Shown here: positions 40,061-51,770 of the stretch, in pieces
How the letters are laid out: each line of letters opens with the position of its first letter
Position numbering within the stretch: position 1 is the first letter of the stretch
Position numbers and translations under genes: made by a program
Notes under the pieces: generated by a model
Database searches by the model: none
The model's input: only the letters and a program-made list of their open reading frames with translations
What the model was told of the DNA's origin: nothing
Origin: Symsagittifera roscoffensis
Taxonomy: Eukaryota; Xenacoelomorpha; Acoela; Convolutidae
Assembly: GCF_963678635.1 (NCBI RefSeq)
Contig: NC_087063.1
Span: forward strand, 1,586,073 to 1,650,072
DNA: 64,000 nt
Direction of reading: 5' to 3'

Positions 40061-42949
40061 ATTACAAAAAACTCCCAATTTTCAATAATCGGAACATCTG
40101 AAGTATATGCGGCATAGGACAGACTTCCTACCTATTTCAGCCCTTTCAAAAAGACTTAGACTCCTTAAGAAAGTCATATTTTTTCAACTCACAATAATTT
40201 GAGAAAAAAAATACAGCGGAAAACTTTGTGAAAATTTTTCTTTGGTAATTTTTCAGCAAAAATTGATTTTCTTTTGATTATATTTTTCCAAAGAATTACC
40301 AAGGATAGTATCTTTGATTTTTTTACACAGCAACATGCTCCTCGAATACGTTTTGAAACAGGTAAAAACAATCTGGTCAAAAAACGTAAATTACTAGTTT
40401 TATTTTTCTTGATGGTGAAAGGAAACACGCATTAGACACTCGTGGCGAATTATCCAGCATCCAATAACTGAATTTTAGAGAGCATCACATAACTGGGCAT
40501 CGCATAATGAACTTTAATTTTCTAAATTTTCCTACTTTCATCGTTTTTCAATATTTCATTAACCAAGGGCTATTCAAGAACAGTGAAAGGTCAGTCGGAA
40601 CATCGGAGCAGCATTGTTGTCTTCCCTTCAATTGCTTCGGCCACTACAAAACTCTGCCAGATGCATAGTAACTGGCTCTCACTGTTTGTTCCACAAATTT
40701 ACTCATTGTTTCAAATTACTGTTTGAAATAACTATGAAAAAATTAATGCATTTTTTGACATAAAAACTCTCGACCCAGGGCAAAGCCCTGATAAAATGTT
40801 CTAAATGTTATAACAGCAGAAAAATTTAAACTACAGCAAATAACAAAAACTGCTCTTTTCTCCACTTCATAAGACATTAATATGCACCAAGTTAATTGAG
40901 GAAATTTAACTAAGAACCTAATCAAGCACTTGAACATGTAAAATTATCGTATCTTAGAAAACTTAATCCGGCGGATTATGGATTTAATAAACTGCTATAA
41001 ACGACAATGTACAAAATTTAAGTACAGGGTAACTTAGCTGGTATACAAAAGATACAAAGAGCGTAAGTGGTTTTGAAAGCAATTATGAGATTTTAATACA
41101 ACGGCTTGTACAAATATGAGTTGTAGGTAAACAAACAATTGGCTGAAAAGTCTAAAGTTTAGAGTATAACAACCACCCTTTGAAATTGAAAACGGTTTAT
41201 GTCGGGCATCGATGAAACATAATAAAGCTTTATATCTAGAACAAGTTTGGTAACAAAAAAAGTGAGAATTCAATATTAAGTTTTAGTTTCAGTTTTGTCA
41301 CTGCTGACAAATTTCTAGTTCAAATTTCTCTAACAATTTCGACTTTCTCATCGTAATCTTCGATGGCCATTCATAGGGATCGATCTGCTGAAGAGGGAGA
41401 ATAAAGTAGTATGGCTAAATCATCCATAGGATTTGAACAAGCTGAAGTCGGTTGTGACTCGTTTGGGCCTTTAAGATCTAGAAGAATTGGGTTAGCAGCC
41501 GATCCTGATGTTTCGTCGAATTGATCCATAATATCTTTTTAATAACTTTTACCATAAAATTTCGGCGGAACCACGTCTTGGCTTGACTGACGTAAGAACG
41601 TTTCGTTACCGGGGTTTGTAGTCGACGCTTTTTCTATTGGGGCCTCGTTGATGAGTCGAGGATCTCATAAATCGGGAAGTTTACTGAGGGTTTTTCTGGT
41701 CGTGATGAATCGCTCCCATCCGGCGGGTTAGTAGGAACTTCGAATCATGAGTGGAATTCAAGTTAGGTGCCGATGTGATTTCCTAAAACTCGGCTGGAAT
41801 GATGCTTATTGGGCATTCTGGCAATACTGGTTCGGTTGATTGGTCGTCTAAATTTTCATCTTTTGTGTTACTATAGGTGGTTTGAGGGTGAGCGGTAGAT
41901 TGATCGTACTTCAAATAGTTAATGCTACTGAAAACAATCCATTCTCTAACCATATCCATACCGGGAAAACCTCCGGCTATCCATTCTCAGTTACTAATAT
42001 CGGAAGTATCTGAAGGAATGATCATAGATTCATCGGAGACTAGGTAACCTGGTTGAACATTGGTTTTTTGGAACGAGGAGGTTGTCTTCTTGAGGGATGA
42101 TTTGAGGAGCTAGAAACCCTTGTCCTGGTGTTTTTGTCCGACTTGGCCATCTTGATCTTCGGGCTAGGTCTTCTAGACACGAATGCCTTTTGTGGTTGGA
42201 ACAATTTGCACTTAATTCAATATCTTGTTTTAAAAAAACGGGAATGACATGTTTCCTCTAAAAGATTGAAGATTCGGTTTTTGGTAAAATAACATCTGAT
42301 TCTGATGATTTTTCTGCCGGATAAGGATTTTGAAGCGTTAAAATTTTTATGGTTCAATTCTTTGTCAATTTTTTGATGCTCTTTTTGGTTTTTTGAAGGA
42401 TGTTACCCTTAAATGGACTCTGAAGTGGTATATTGACGAAGAGGGCTGTGAGGGAGAGAGATAACTCGACTCCTATCCCTTTTCCGGAGGCGATTGGTTT
42501 TTCTTGGGCATCACGGTGTCCTCGTAGCCATACTCAACTCTATTATTGGATTTCCAGTCTAAGGTGCATTCCTTGCTAGTATTGATTTCCCTTTGTCTAA
42601 ACTTTTATTGGATAATTCACATGAAACAAGTTGTTTCCAGAGGGTGTTTGCCTTTCTTTTGAAGTGTTTTTTGAATGGAGAGCGTTTAATTTTTGACTGA
42701 AATGACGTTAGGAGGTTTCAAATAATTTTCAAGACAGCGTCTTGTAATGTAAGCTTTTGAAGTTACTGTGCCATTGCTAGTAGTTGAATTTTTACAGAAC
42801 GTACAAGCTTTTCGACTAATCCGTTAGAACGGTGATCATATACTGTACAGAAAATTAATCAAATGTTATTAGAGTCACAAAATAATCTTGGAGAATGTCT
42901 ATACCTGTTTTTGTTGAGGTAGATGCAGCAGTTTGATCCGAAAGGAGTT

Positions 42950-43372
42950 TCAAAAATCTATCGATACACATCGAGATGTACTTGCTTGTTCCCCACTTAG
43001 ATCTAATTTATTTTCTTCGTTAGGTTCTGACAAAGAGGGTATTTTGCTCATTTGTGAGTTTGGGCTTACGTTCCTGAAGTTCATACCCATTTTAGTGCAC
43101 TCTGAACAGTTTATGCTTTGGAAGTAAATTTTTCTATCTAATTGAGGCCAACAGATGTAGTGGGCCAAGTATTTCATTCCAAATTGACCAGGATTGGCGT
43201 CATTTAACTTTTTCATCATAGCTTTTCTGAGTTTAATGGGAATACCGAGTTTTCCGTCCATATATAAAAATCCGTCGGATCCGTGAAGGTCGCTCACAAA
43301 ATGATGGAAATATGGAGAATTTAAATTCATCATGTCAACTTTGTTTTGAAATGCTTCAACGATAGGGCTCAA
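42950..43372 (-). pseudogene. Integrase zinc-domain relic
   Basis: 140-codon open frame with PGQFGMKYLAHYICWPQLDR and INCSECTKMG, the end of a Gypsy HHCC zinc domain. The first His appears replaced (NPGQFG). The following catalytic core is not recognisable. Confidence 0.75.
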
Positions 43373-43859
43373 AAATGGGTCGTCTCCAGTTAGGAGATCT
43401 AACAGTTTGTGTTAATTATAGTGTCTAAGTGCGAAGGACGTTCAGGCAAATTCAAAGTTTCACGGTTATTGTTTACAAGTTTTTTGTGCTCGGATCGGAT
43501 AACAGCGGAAACTCTGGGGAATCTTGAATACCTGAAAAGGACGCATTAATTACATTCTAATAATTTGCCATAAACACAAACTTTACAATTATTCTATCTA
43601 AAGAGAAATTATTTAGGTGAAGACTAGGAAACAAAAACAAATAAAAATGCAGATTTTCTTAAAAGAAATTTTTATATAATTATTGTCTCAGTTACTCGAA
43701 GTACAAAGTTCAGTTGGTTTGTTTTGTAAGCTAAAAGTTGGAAGAGTTGAGCTAATAAGTTTTAGAAATGAGCTTAATAAGTAGTTACGTATTCTAACGT
43801 AATCGGAATTGAACCAAGCGCATTGCAGTACTGCTTATGATTATCCGAAGGATAAGTCG

Positions 43860-44100
43860 CTCTTTCAATTTTGTTAATGGTGTCCACGACAAACTCTTCA
43901 TCGTAATGTGATGGGGCTTAACGCTTTTCCAGACGGAATTCGAGAGCTTAGGTCGGTGAATCCCAAGTCTTTTCCTGCCAAGTGTTTAAATGTAAAGTTA
44001 AATGGTAAAAAACAATCAAACCGTCTATTTATTCTGCTGTGGTCAGTATATTCCCCTGGTTTGTTGAAGGGGCAGAAAGGAGGGTTCTATGATCTGTAAC
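43860..44100 (-). pseudogene. RNase H C-terminal relic
   Basis: Minus-strand TDHRTLLS, then in a second frame HLAGKDLGFTDLSSRIP and in a third YDEEFVVDTI, matching the RNase H end and the connection to integrase in Gypsy Pol. It needs at least two frameshifts, so it is dead. Confidence 0.75.
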
Positions 44101-44429
44101 AACTTCGAACTCTGATTCGTAAAGTTAGTTTTAATTGTTTTCTACCGCAAAAAAACTCCTATAATTTCCAATTCATTGATGAAGAAATCCGATTCGTGTG
44201 GTTTTAGAAATCTTTACTTCTAGCCGTTCCCGTGGACCTGTTTTGTAGTCACGTTTAAAAATTGTAGTCACGTTTAAAACATAATCATAATCGCTGTCGC
44301 TCTGTCGCTCTGTCCGGTTTTTGACCATGCCTTGATTACTCCACAGCATTTTCTGTTCACGATAATCTCATCCAGTTAATCTGAGGATAATTAAAATCTG
44401 TAATTTGGGTATCTAAAATATTTACATAG

Positions 44430-44525
44430 TCTGGTGAAATGGCCTTTGTATTTACATGATGTACAGGTTGTATTCTTTGCCGGAAAAATTGCAGGGATGC
44501 ATTTAGAGAATTTACCGCCGCATTT
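44430..44525 (-). pseudogene. Gag zinc-knuckle relic
   Basis: CLKCGGKFSKCIPAI followed by CTSCKYKGHFTRLC: two adjacent Cys/His units, the second a CX2CX4HX4C knuckle, as in Gag of animal Gypsy elements. Confidence 0.7.
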
Positions 44526-45071
44526 CAAGCAGGTATTATTACGCTCAATATTGAAAGCTGGTTTTCTTTTGACGTTAAAAAGATAAAAGATTTATTAAAA
44601 GATGATCCGCTGGATTTAAAAATGTTTTTTATCTTCATATTGTTGTTTTTCCCCTTTTCGTCTATCAATATAACGTTTAGTGCCTCCAGAGGTGGTGGTG
44701 TTTCTGTCAAAAACTTTCACTGCAAATCTGAAATTCTCATTCTGTTGATGAAAATATTTCTTATTCATTAATCCTCTCCGTCACAGTTTTTTTTGCTATT
44801 TTAGCTAAGGCCCCCTTAAAATAGCTCCAATTTTTCACATTTGCGTTGTTCACTGTTTAAAAATTTGTGCCTTTCGAATGCGACATTTTTTTTTCTAACG
44901 AACACCGTTGACAGATTTTGCCGAAATTCTTTGAAGGAGATTTGAAGATTTTTCAATCTTGTGAAATTAAATTTTGTTCGAATATCTTTTTTCCTTCTTT
45001 CTTCGTTTCCGAAGGCTAATAGATGATTGAGCGAAGAGTCGTCTTCGTAGATACTGTTGCCATTGAACCGC

Positions 45072-45333
45072 TTAATTTCTGACCTCAATGATGTCTTTCC
45101 TTCGTCGTGATATCGCTTCTGTTCTCGGATTTTTTCCTCGAGTTGTGCTGTTCTCTGGTTTTCCGATTCGGTTTTCCATCGGATCCTTGAGTGCTGTTGA
45201 CTGTGGGTGGTATTGTCTGGTCGGATTGAGTAGAAGTTCGATGTCTACGTTCTCCTTCGCGATTATAGCTAGATGAAAACGATTGCTCCACTCTTCCCAA
45301 GGGATTGGTGGATTCACCGTATGGTTGTGCCAA
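45072..45333 (-). pseudogene. Gag N-terminal relic
   Basis: Minus-strand IPWEEWSNRFHLAIIAKENV, a typical start of Gypsy capsid sequences (P.W..W...F). Two overlapping frames stay open, and continuity with the zinc knuckle is lost. Confidence 0.5.
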
Positions 45334-45350
45334 AATGGAGGTATTCCTCT

Positions 45351-46421
45351 AGGTTAGATTCGTTATTGAGTGCGGCATAAAAAGGTAAAGGTTACTTGGA
45401 TACAGCTAATTCAATTTATATACAAATAAAAGGTTAAGATGATAAGAAGTGAATTAACCTGAAAGTTAAAACATTAAGAATTGAGAGAGCGTTATCTCCG
45501 CCGGAGAAAATGAATGTGTCAGAGTCATATCATAAAGGCCTGTTAAATCAGTTAAGCCAAAGTAAGCTAAGTACATGCAATCCATCTAGATTTGCCTACC
45601 AAAATAACATTATTGAGCTTTCGACTCTTTTAATCAGAAAAAAGTGATTTTATCGTTTCTTGCTACTGCTGCCTCACGACAAGTTTTTCAACAGAAAATG
45701 ATGTCCTGAAATATTTAGAAAATTAAATATTTTCTTCATGAAAAGTAAGGCTCTTCTTCTTCTTACCTTATATAATTTCTCCTATTTCATAGAAAACGAG
45801 GGAGAAAATTGTGCTCGTGGGTATTTGAAAGATCTGCTCGGGTCGGCGTGCTTGAGGTGCTGAAAGACAATTTCTAGTCAAGAAAGTATAGATAATTGAA
45901 ATTTTTTTGTCTGTGATCAGTTTTTGCAAAATTACAAGGGTTGGAAAGTTGTCAGTTTGGCCAGTTTGTAATTTTCCTTGAGAAATAATAAGACTTAAGT
46001 TGTAAATTGAACCGGCTTAGAAATCTCTCCAGATGGGGCTTAAAATAAATCAACTTCTTTTTACGCAAGGGGTACATTTTTCCCAAAAACCAAAACATCT
46101 CAGCTTTCACGTTTGTTTTTGATATATGCACTAATTTTTTACCAAAATTACATCCTCCACAATGTCAGCTATAATTTGTCTCATTTAATGATATTTTTCT
46201 CATGTAATGAAGAATTGTTTGGAAGAACTAATTGTTTCAACTAGGAATATTTGCAGCTCATTAAAGTTTATGGAAATGTTGTAAGAACAAGGCACCAATT
46301 AACCAATAAACTGGCAGCTTTCAAACCCTCGTAAAATTAATTTCTATTTGAAAAAAATTTTGTCAGTCAGAAATCTGATTACTTTTGAGCCCAAAATTTC
46401 AATGTAAATTAGATAGTGTCA
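45351..46421. other. Non-coding flank of the right-hand element
   Basis: AT-rich host sequence. No gene or repeat recognised. Confidence 0.5.
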
Positions 46422-46426
46422 GGTAC

Positions 46427-48657
46427 TGTAGAATTGGTGATTCTACTGTAGTACATACTATAGTAACCTGAGCGTAAGATTGATTCGTCACTAAGTAGTC
46501 TAGTACAGAAAACAAAGGGTAAAGTTCGAAATAGTTCAATCTTCGAAGATATCGTCCCTCCTTTTCCAGAAAATGAAATTTGACATATTTTAGTTAAGGG
46601 GAGCTTAAGTTTGGAAACCCAGACCCCTCAGACCCCCACTTCCGGTTTTATGCCCAAAGTAAGCAAACCCACCCCTAACTTCCAGAAATCGTTTCTCGGC
46701 CTCCAATGAATGCAGGGAGCTGACCCTTGGAGGGATGATAGGTAGTGGCAAGTTACATCTCGTATTATAAGTTGAGCCAAATCCAGCGGTTGGATCGGAA
46801 GCTATTAGCACTTGGAAAAACACCCCCTTAGACCGGAAATAGGCAATTTACGCGAAATAATAAGCGAGGGCATATCGATTTTATTGCGGCAAGGGACATA
46901 AGATACGAACCCCAAAAAAAGACCCATTTTGAAAGAAAACTCTCCGGTGACTCCTTCCGGTGTTAATAGCCTTTTCCCGTAAAAAGTCATAATGGACCTT
47001 AAAATGGGATAACTTTGGAAATATTGATGGGATATGAATGAAACTTGGTAGTTAGGACTCCTATGGGATTCTAAACCCAAACATGGAAGCTTGACCCCGG
47101 TTGACCCTGGGTGACCATAAGTTGACCTTTTGGCTTTTTGACCCCAAACTTGCATAGAAAACCCTTAGATTAACACCGGAAAGTGGCGTATTTACCAACC
47201 CAACCCCTGGAAATGAGAATGGGTCACCTTGCTAAAAATTGGGAGGAAAACTTATATATTGGGAACTAGAGCAGAAGTTGATAGAGATATAGATTTTACA
47301 TTGCGTCCTTGGAGTAGAGGATTTAATTTAAAGTGGACTTGGTAAACATTGGGTTCAATTTAGCTTGGCGAATGCGCTATTAATAGAATATCATTCAGGG
47401 TAAAAGAAAAGTAGTCCCAGAGGAAATTGGTAGTAATAGAGGCATAGCATGAGAATTAAGTTTTCTGAATAGTATGAGTGGACGGGAAATCTGCTTGGCT
47501 CTCCGGAGGTGACTTTTTGGTTTAATTTGACCCCTAATAGAACAACTACGTTCCCCTGATAGCTAGAAGGTCGGGATTAGAATAGAGTACAGATAGAAAT
47601 TTTAGATACCTGAAATGAGTCAGCTACCCATGAAAAGGGCCTCCCCCTACCCTTGGGAGTTCGGATCGTTAACGGGATAATTAAAATAAAGGCCTTGGGA
47701 ATAAAGACTGAGTAAATATAGCATGGTTTGGAGGTTGAGTTGAACTCGAGGGCTGAAGTTCACAGAGTTCAGGAATGACATTTGTTTGCTTGGTCAAATT
47801 GTGACAGCTACCGCATACCGGGTATCTAATAAGTGTGAAAAGGTTGATAAAAGAAACCGAAGATGGCACGTGGCAGAGTTGACAGGAGGAGGGATATAGT
47901 CTTGAAACATGTGCGAACGGGTGATTTAGGTGGATGTGAGGACTGATAGGGAATGGCGTGACTTAACTAAAACTAAGTGTAAAGAAAGATAAGGAATTGG
48001 AGGGTAAAGGAGAGCCTGTAAGAGTCAGAAGAATTATTGCGAGCGAATCGATTAGTTGGTTCTCAGTTAATTAGAGAACAGTTTGGTCTACAAGCTAATG
48101 TAGTCGCTTGATTCTCAAAGTATAGTGAGAACGAGTTGGAAGACTTGTTCATGTGAATATAGGTTAGTTAGTGAATGTTAGTTAGGCTATCTAGAGGATA
48201 GCGGAATCATTGTTGAACGATTGATATTGAAAGAAGTTCTCGAGGAGAACGTTAGTTAGTAGTAAGGTGTTAAAAGAACTGCAGGAGGCAGTTGGTTTAA
48301 ATAATAGTAATCGCGAACCCCTTTCTTTAACTGAATGACTAATTTATTTTTTGGCCAATTATAGGTTTCTCTGTATTTGGTTATATTCATTTCTTAATTC
48401 ATTCTTTTTATTGGAATTGTTGTTGCGATCGATTATTGATTGACGGGTGAGATACAGTCGGAGGAGCACAAATCACGGGGCGAGTAGCATAGTACAGTAC
48501 AGAGCAGCCAACCACCAAATCAACCCTTTTGGGATTGTAAACAGTACTGGGAACCGGTTGCCCCGCTGATCTCAGTACAAAAGGGGAACATATTGCGGCG
48601 GTGTGAAATAGCGAGCAAGTTCGGCCTGGAGATATTGTGAATTTCCCCACGTTTACA
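46427..48657 (+). repeat. Long LTR, copy 1 (2.23 kb)
   Basis: Starts TGTAGAATTGG after GGTAC and ends CGTTTACA. Lacks about 226 bases present in copy 2 (54119-54340). Contains several stretches of GACCCC/GGTTGACC repeats and no long ORF with a domain. Followed by AGTAC, one base off the duplication. Confidence 0.85.
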
Positions 48658-48852
48658 AGTACAATGTAGTTTAAATAGAAATTGTGTTGTGAAAAACATT
48701 TAAACGAGTATTTGATTTTAGTCTGAGAAAAATGAACCCCAGCTTAAATACTTCGTCACTTCTTAGAGAAATGGAGCAGAAACGAATGGTACACAGCTCA
48801 AGTGTTAGGGGTTGATTCAGCAGCTCTGTCGCCAACTCGCTCCTTTGGTTCG
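48658..48852 (+). repeat. Duplicated host flank, copy 1
   Basis: About 195 bases identical in order to the true right flank at 62535 and to 56414. It is joined to gag at a shared CGG (48851-48853), which suggests a microhomology joint. Confidence 0.8.
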
Positions 48853-49376
48853 GAGACAGTACGCTGACTGCCGAGACTCAACAGATACGGACGGAGCAGA
48901 CGAGATTGCAGACGCACACTGACCAGAGGCTGGATCAAATGATGAAGGCTCAGAACAACCTGGCGAAGCAGATTGATGTCCAGAGTTCGAGGTACGATGA
49001 GGTGAGATTGCAGATGCAGATGCAGGAATCACGTCAAAACGATCTGGCGGCTCAAATGATGGCCCAGATGCAGAATTTAACGATAATGATAGGTAGGTTT
49101 GTTGATCTTTGCAACCCCAAGCCAGATAGTCACACCCCACGGGGAGAGAATCAGCAACAAGACTTTGCGAACCCAAATGGGCGACAGAGTGGAAACAACC
49201 CATGGACCCAGGGTGGTTGTTTTAATTGTGGACAGGTAGGCCACAATGCAAAAGGATGTCCTCAAAGAAGCGCGAACTATTTAAACTACCAAGGGCCGGG
49301 ACAGTAGGCGAGTTCGAAGGAGGAATTGTCCCGGCCGAATTTAAGAAACAGCAGGCGGAAAGGCGAACGCAAGCTA
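48853..49376 (+). pseudogene. 3' gag fragment
   Basis: Enters gag in the middle at the flank joint. The 133-codon frame (48906-49307) ends with an intact CFNCGQVGHNAKGC knuckle. It continues about 70 bases into the protease region, then jumps at 49376 to the LTR end. Confidence 0.75.
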
Positions 49377-49487
49377 TTGGGAATCGGTTGCCCCGCTGAC
49401 CTCAGTACAAAAGGGGAACATATTGCGGCGGTGTAAAATAGCGAGCAAGTTCGGCCTTGAGATATTGTGAATTCCCCCACGTTTACA
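49377..49487 (+). repeat. LTR end fragment (U5 side)
   Basis: Last 111 bases of the LTR (TGGGAATCGG...CGTTTACA) attached directly to the gag fragment and followed by the primer site. The same joint is present in each tandem unit. Confidence 0.8.
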
Positions 49488-49488
49488 G

Positions 49489-49506
49489 TGGCGCTCCTGG
49501 GTGGGC
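49489..49506 (+). promoter_or_regulatory. Primer-binding site of the right-hand element
   Basis: TGGCGCTCCTGGGTGGGC lies one base after the LTR end CGTTTACA, the expected position, and its complement ends in GCGCCA. Repeated in every tandem unit. The tRNA was not assigned. Confidence 0.7.
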
Positions 49507-49595
49507 GCTATTCTGGATTGTAGCTGCAACGACGATTTGTGCGGTGGGATTACGAGGGCGAGAAGAACGAACCAACGATCGACGAAACAATTGCG

Positions 49596-50666
49596 ATGGC
49601 GATGAACGATCAAGACAGACAGCTGATTGCAGAGGCTGCAGTGGCAGCGGCCAATGCTCTCGATCGACAACAGGGAGTGTTCGGATTTGGTACGATACGA
49701 CCAGATCGGTTTCCCTCGAGCAGTTATCAGAACTGGCGAGACTGGAGGAAACACTTTGCCTGGATAGCAGACGCCAATCGATGGGACGATGAGCAGGCCA
49801 GGATGGTGCTGCCGACTTGTCTGACAGGCTGGGCATTGAATGAGTTCACGAGTATGCCAGCTCACTTTCGAGAAGAAGTTGACGAGTTCGAGGAACCGAC
49901 GCTAGGCAGAATGCTCGCGGAACTCGATCAGAGGATGATGCCATTTCAGACACGATCAGCTGCGAGGGCTGAATTCAAGAACCTCATGCAGGAGGAAGGC
50001 GAGGGCTTGAGAGACTTTGCAAGACAAGTGCGATCCTTGGGTGAAGTTGCAAATACAAACCTGGGAGCTCAAGCCCGAGAAGACATGAACCGCGAACAGT
50101 TCACTGATGGATTGTGTGATTTCGAGCTTCAGGAATTGCTTCTGCGAGAAGACCTCGAGAATTTCAACCAGGCGGTGGCCCGAGCACAGGCTCTAGATAT
50201 GGCACGCAAAACAGTCAGGATGAAGAGTCGGAGACGGCCAAATCACGTTCGGTCGATGCACCATGTTCAAGACCTGACGACTGTGGCTGGCGGAGACAGT
50301 ACGCTGACTGCCGAGACTCAACAGATACGGACGGAGCTGACGAAATTGCAGACGCACACTGACCAGAGGCTGGACCAAATGATGAAGGCTCAGAACAACC
50401 TGGCGAAGCAGATTGATGTCCAGAGTTCGAGGTACGATGAGGTGAGATTGCAGATGCAGATGCAGGAATCACGTCAAAACGGTCTGGCGGCTCAAATTAT
50501 GGCCCAGATGCATAACTTAACGACAATGATAGGTAGGTTTGTTGATCTTTGTAATCCCAAGCCAGATAGTCACACCCCACGGGGAGAGAATCAGCAACAC
50601 CACTTTGCGAACCCAAATGGGCGACAGAGTGGAAACAAACCATGGACCCAGGGGTGGTTGTTTTAA
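49596..50666 (+). pseudogene. gag: gag, frameshifted at the zinc knuckle
   Basis: Starts at ATG 49596; the frame is open upstream to a GTG at 49539. Encodes a capsid-like region (FPSSSYQNWRDWRKHFAWIA, then CLTGWALNEFTSM and LLREDLENFNQAVARA) and a coiled middle. An extra G near 50650, compared with the other copies, moves the knuckle CFNCGQVGHNAKGC out of frame, and it is read instead from 50539-50748. The frame ends with TAA at 50664. Confidence 0.75.
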
Positions 50667-51752
50667 TTGTGGACAGGTGGGCCACAATGCAAAAGGATGT
50701 CCCCAAAGAAGCGCGAACCATTTAAACTACCAAGGGCCGGGACAGTAGGCGAGTTCGAAGGAGGATTTGTCCCGGCCGAATTTGAGAAACAGCAGGCGGA
50801 AAGGCGAACGCAAGCTACAGGAATTCAGTCTTTTGCGCGTTACGATACGAATGCAAATAATAATGGAGAAGGGCAGAGCGAGAAGATATTGGAGCAGGAA
50901 CAAGTTCTGTGGATATTGGAACGAGTACCAAGGATCAGAGAGAACGACCCAAAGTTGAAAACGAAAGAGAATTTGCGGACGCGCATCGAGCGTGTTGGGA
51001 TCAGTTATGATGTCAGCTATCCATGCGGAGGAGTCCTTAATGCTTGCGTAGGCGGAACCCATGTTGAGGTGCTGCTTGATACGGGAGCCACCACCGACCT
51101 CATAAGGACAGATATTGCGCGGAGAATGGTTGACGCATCGACGATGGAACGCTACGTAGGTCGACCGGAGACAGCAGACGGACAAATAATGGCGGTCGAC
51201 GGAGTTGTCAGAACTCGCTTCAAGTTGGGCGACATTGCCGAAGAAACCGAAGCGCTTGTTGTCCCGAAACTGAAAGCCGAGATGGTCCTAAGACTACGAT
51301 GGATGAAACAGTATCAGTGCTCTTTGGTGTTTAGTCGCGGAGAAGATTTCTTGTGGACGGGGACAAGAGAAGGTTCAAAGGTATCCATACGGCACTTGAC
51401 TCATAGGCTTTCTCCGGAACTGATGCCCTCTCTGCCACATGAACCGGGCGGACAGATTAAAGGCAATCATCTTCCAAGATCAGACATAAGGAAGAGGTTG
51501 ATTGCGAGGATAATAGCGGCAGTGGAGTCTCCCGACGAAATCTTGGAAGGGTGGCCGACGAATTATGACGATCACAGCATAAATGTGGTTCAAGAAACGA
51601 AAGTGGAGGAATATGAAATGTACGGGTGCCCAAAGCCTGTTTTATTAGATGAAGCTTTGAGACGAACTCGTGGAGGAGGCCGGACAGAGAGAGTTGCAGT
51701 GGTGAAAGAGACAGAGGTGGACGAAGTAGTCGACAGCGACGCGATTCGATGA
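50667..51752 (+). CDS. Protease region of the right-hand element (open, RT missing)
   Basis: Frame 0, continuing the shifted gag frame. Contains LLDTGATTDLIRTDIA, an aspartic protease DTGA motif, and a later VPKLKAEMVLRLRW strand where an intact protease would have its flap-end motif. The 130 residues after the protease do not resemble reverse transcriptase, and the frame ends at TGA (51750-51752). RT and RNase H have been removed between here and 51771. The clean frame argues for fairly recent deletion. Confidence 0.65.
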   Translation: MWTGGPQCKRMSPKKREPFKLPRAGTVGEFEGGFVPAEFEKQQAERRTQATGIQSFARYDTNANNNGEGQSEKILEQEQVLWILERVPRIRENDPKLKTKENLRTRIERVGISYDVSYPCGGVLNACVGGTHVEVLLDTGATTDLIRTDIARRMVDASTMERYVGRPETADGQIMAVDGVVRTRFKLGDIAEETEALVVPKLKAEMVLRLRWMKQYQCSLVFSRGEDFLWTGTREGSKVSIRHLTHRLSPELMPSLPHEPGGQIKGNHLPRSDIRKRLIARIIAAVESPDEILEGWPTNYDDHSINVVQETKVEEYEMYGCPKPVLLDEALRRTRGGGRTERVAVVKETEVDEVVDSDAIR

Positions 51753-51770
51753 GAACGAACAAACGAAGAG

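Larger units (their letters stand above)
34651..41299. other. Long non-coding stretch with old repeats
   Basis: No convincing gene in 6.6 kb. An open frame of 100 codons at 35212 (+) and one of 70 codons at 34759 (-) have no domain or splice context. Recognised contents are the intact relative of the provirus-interrupted repeat (36595-37140), the rotated dispersed repeat (39460-40060), and a G-run near 37903. Confidence 0.5.
42900..45350 (-). mobile_element. Decayed Gypsy element, internally deleted
   Basis: Minus-strand relics in order: Gag near 45300, a two-knuckle zinc segment near 44430-44525, RNase H near 43880-44100, and the integrase zinc domain near 43010-43270. Reverse transcriptase and protease are missing, because only about 330 bases separate the Gag zinc segment from RNase H. 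Frameshifts and stops are frequent. No LTRs were identified; the remnant may extend left to about 41300. Confidence 0.75.

Noticed and set aside
49374..49865. Long minus-strand open frames recurring through the tandem array (about 160 codons)
   Set aside because: Antisense shadows of gag and the LTR end, repeated because the unit is repeated.
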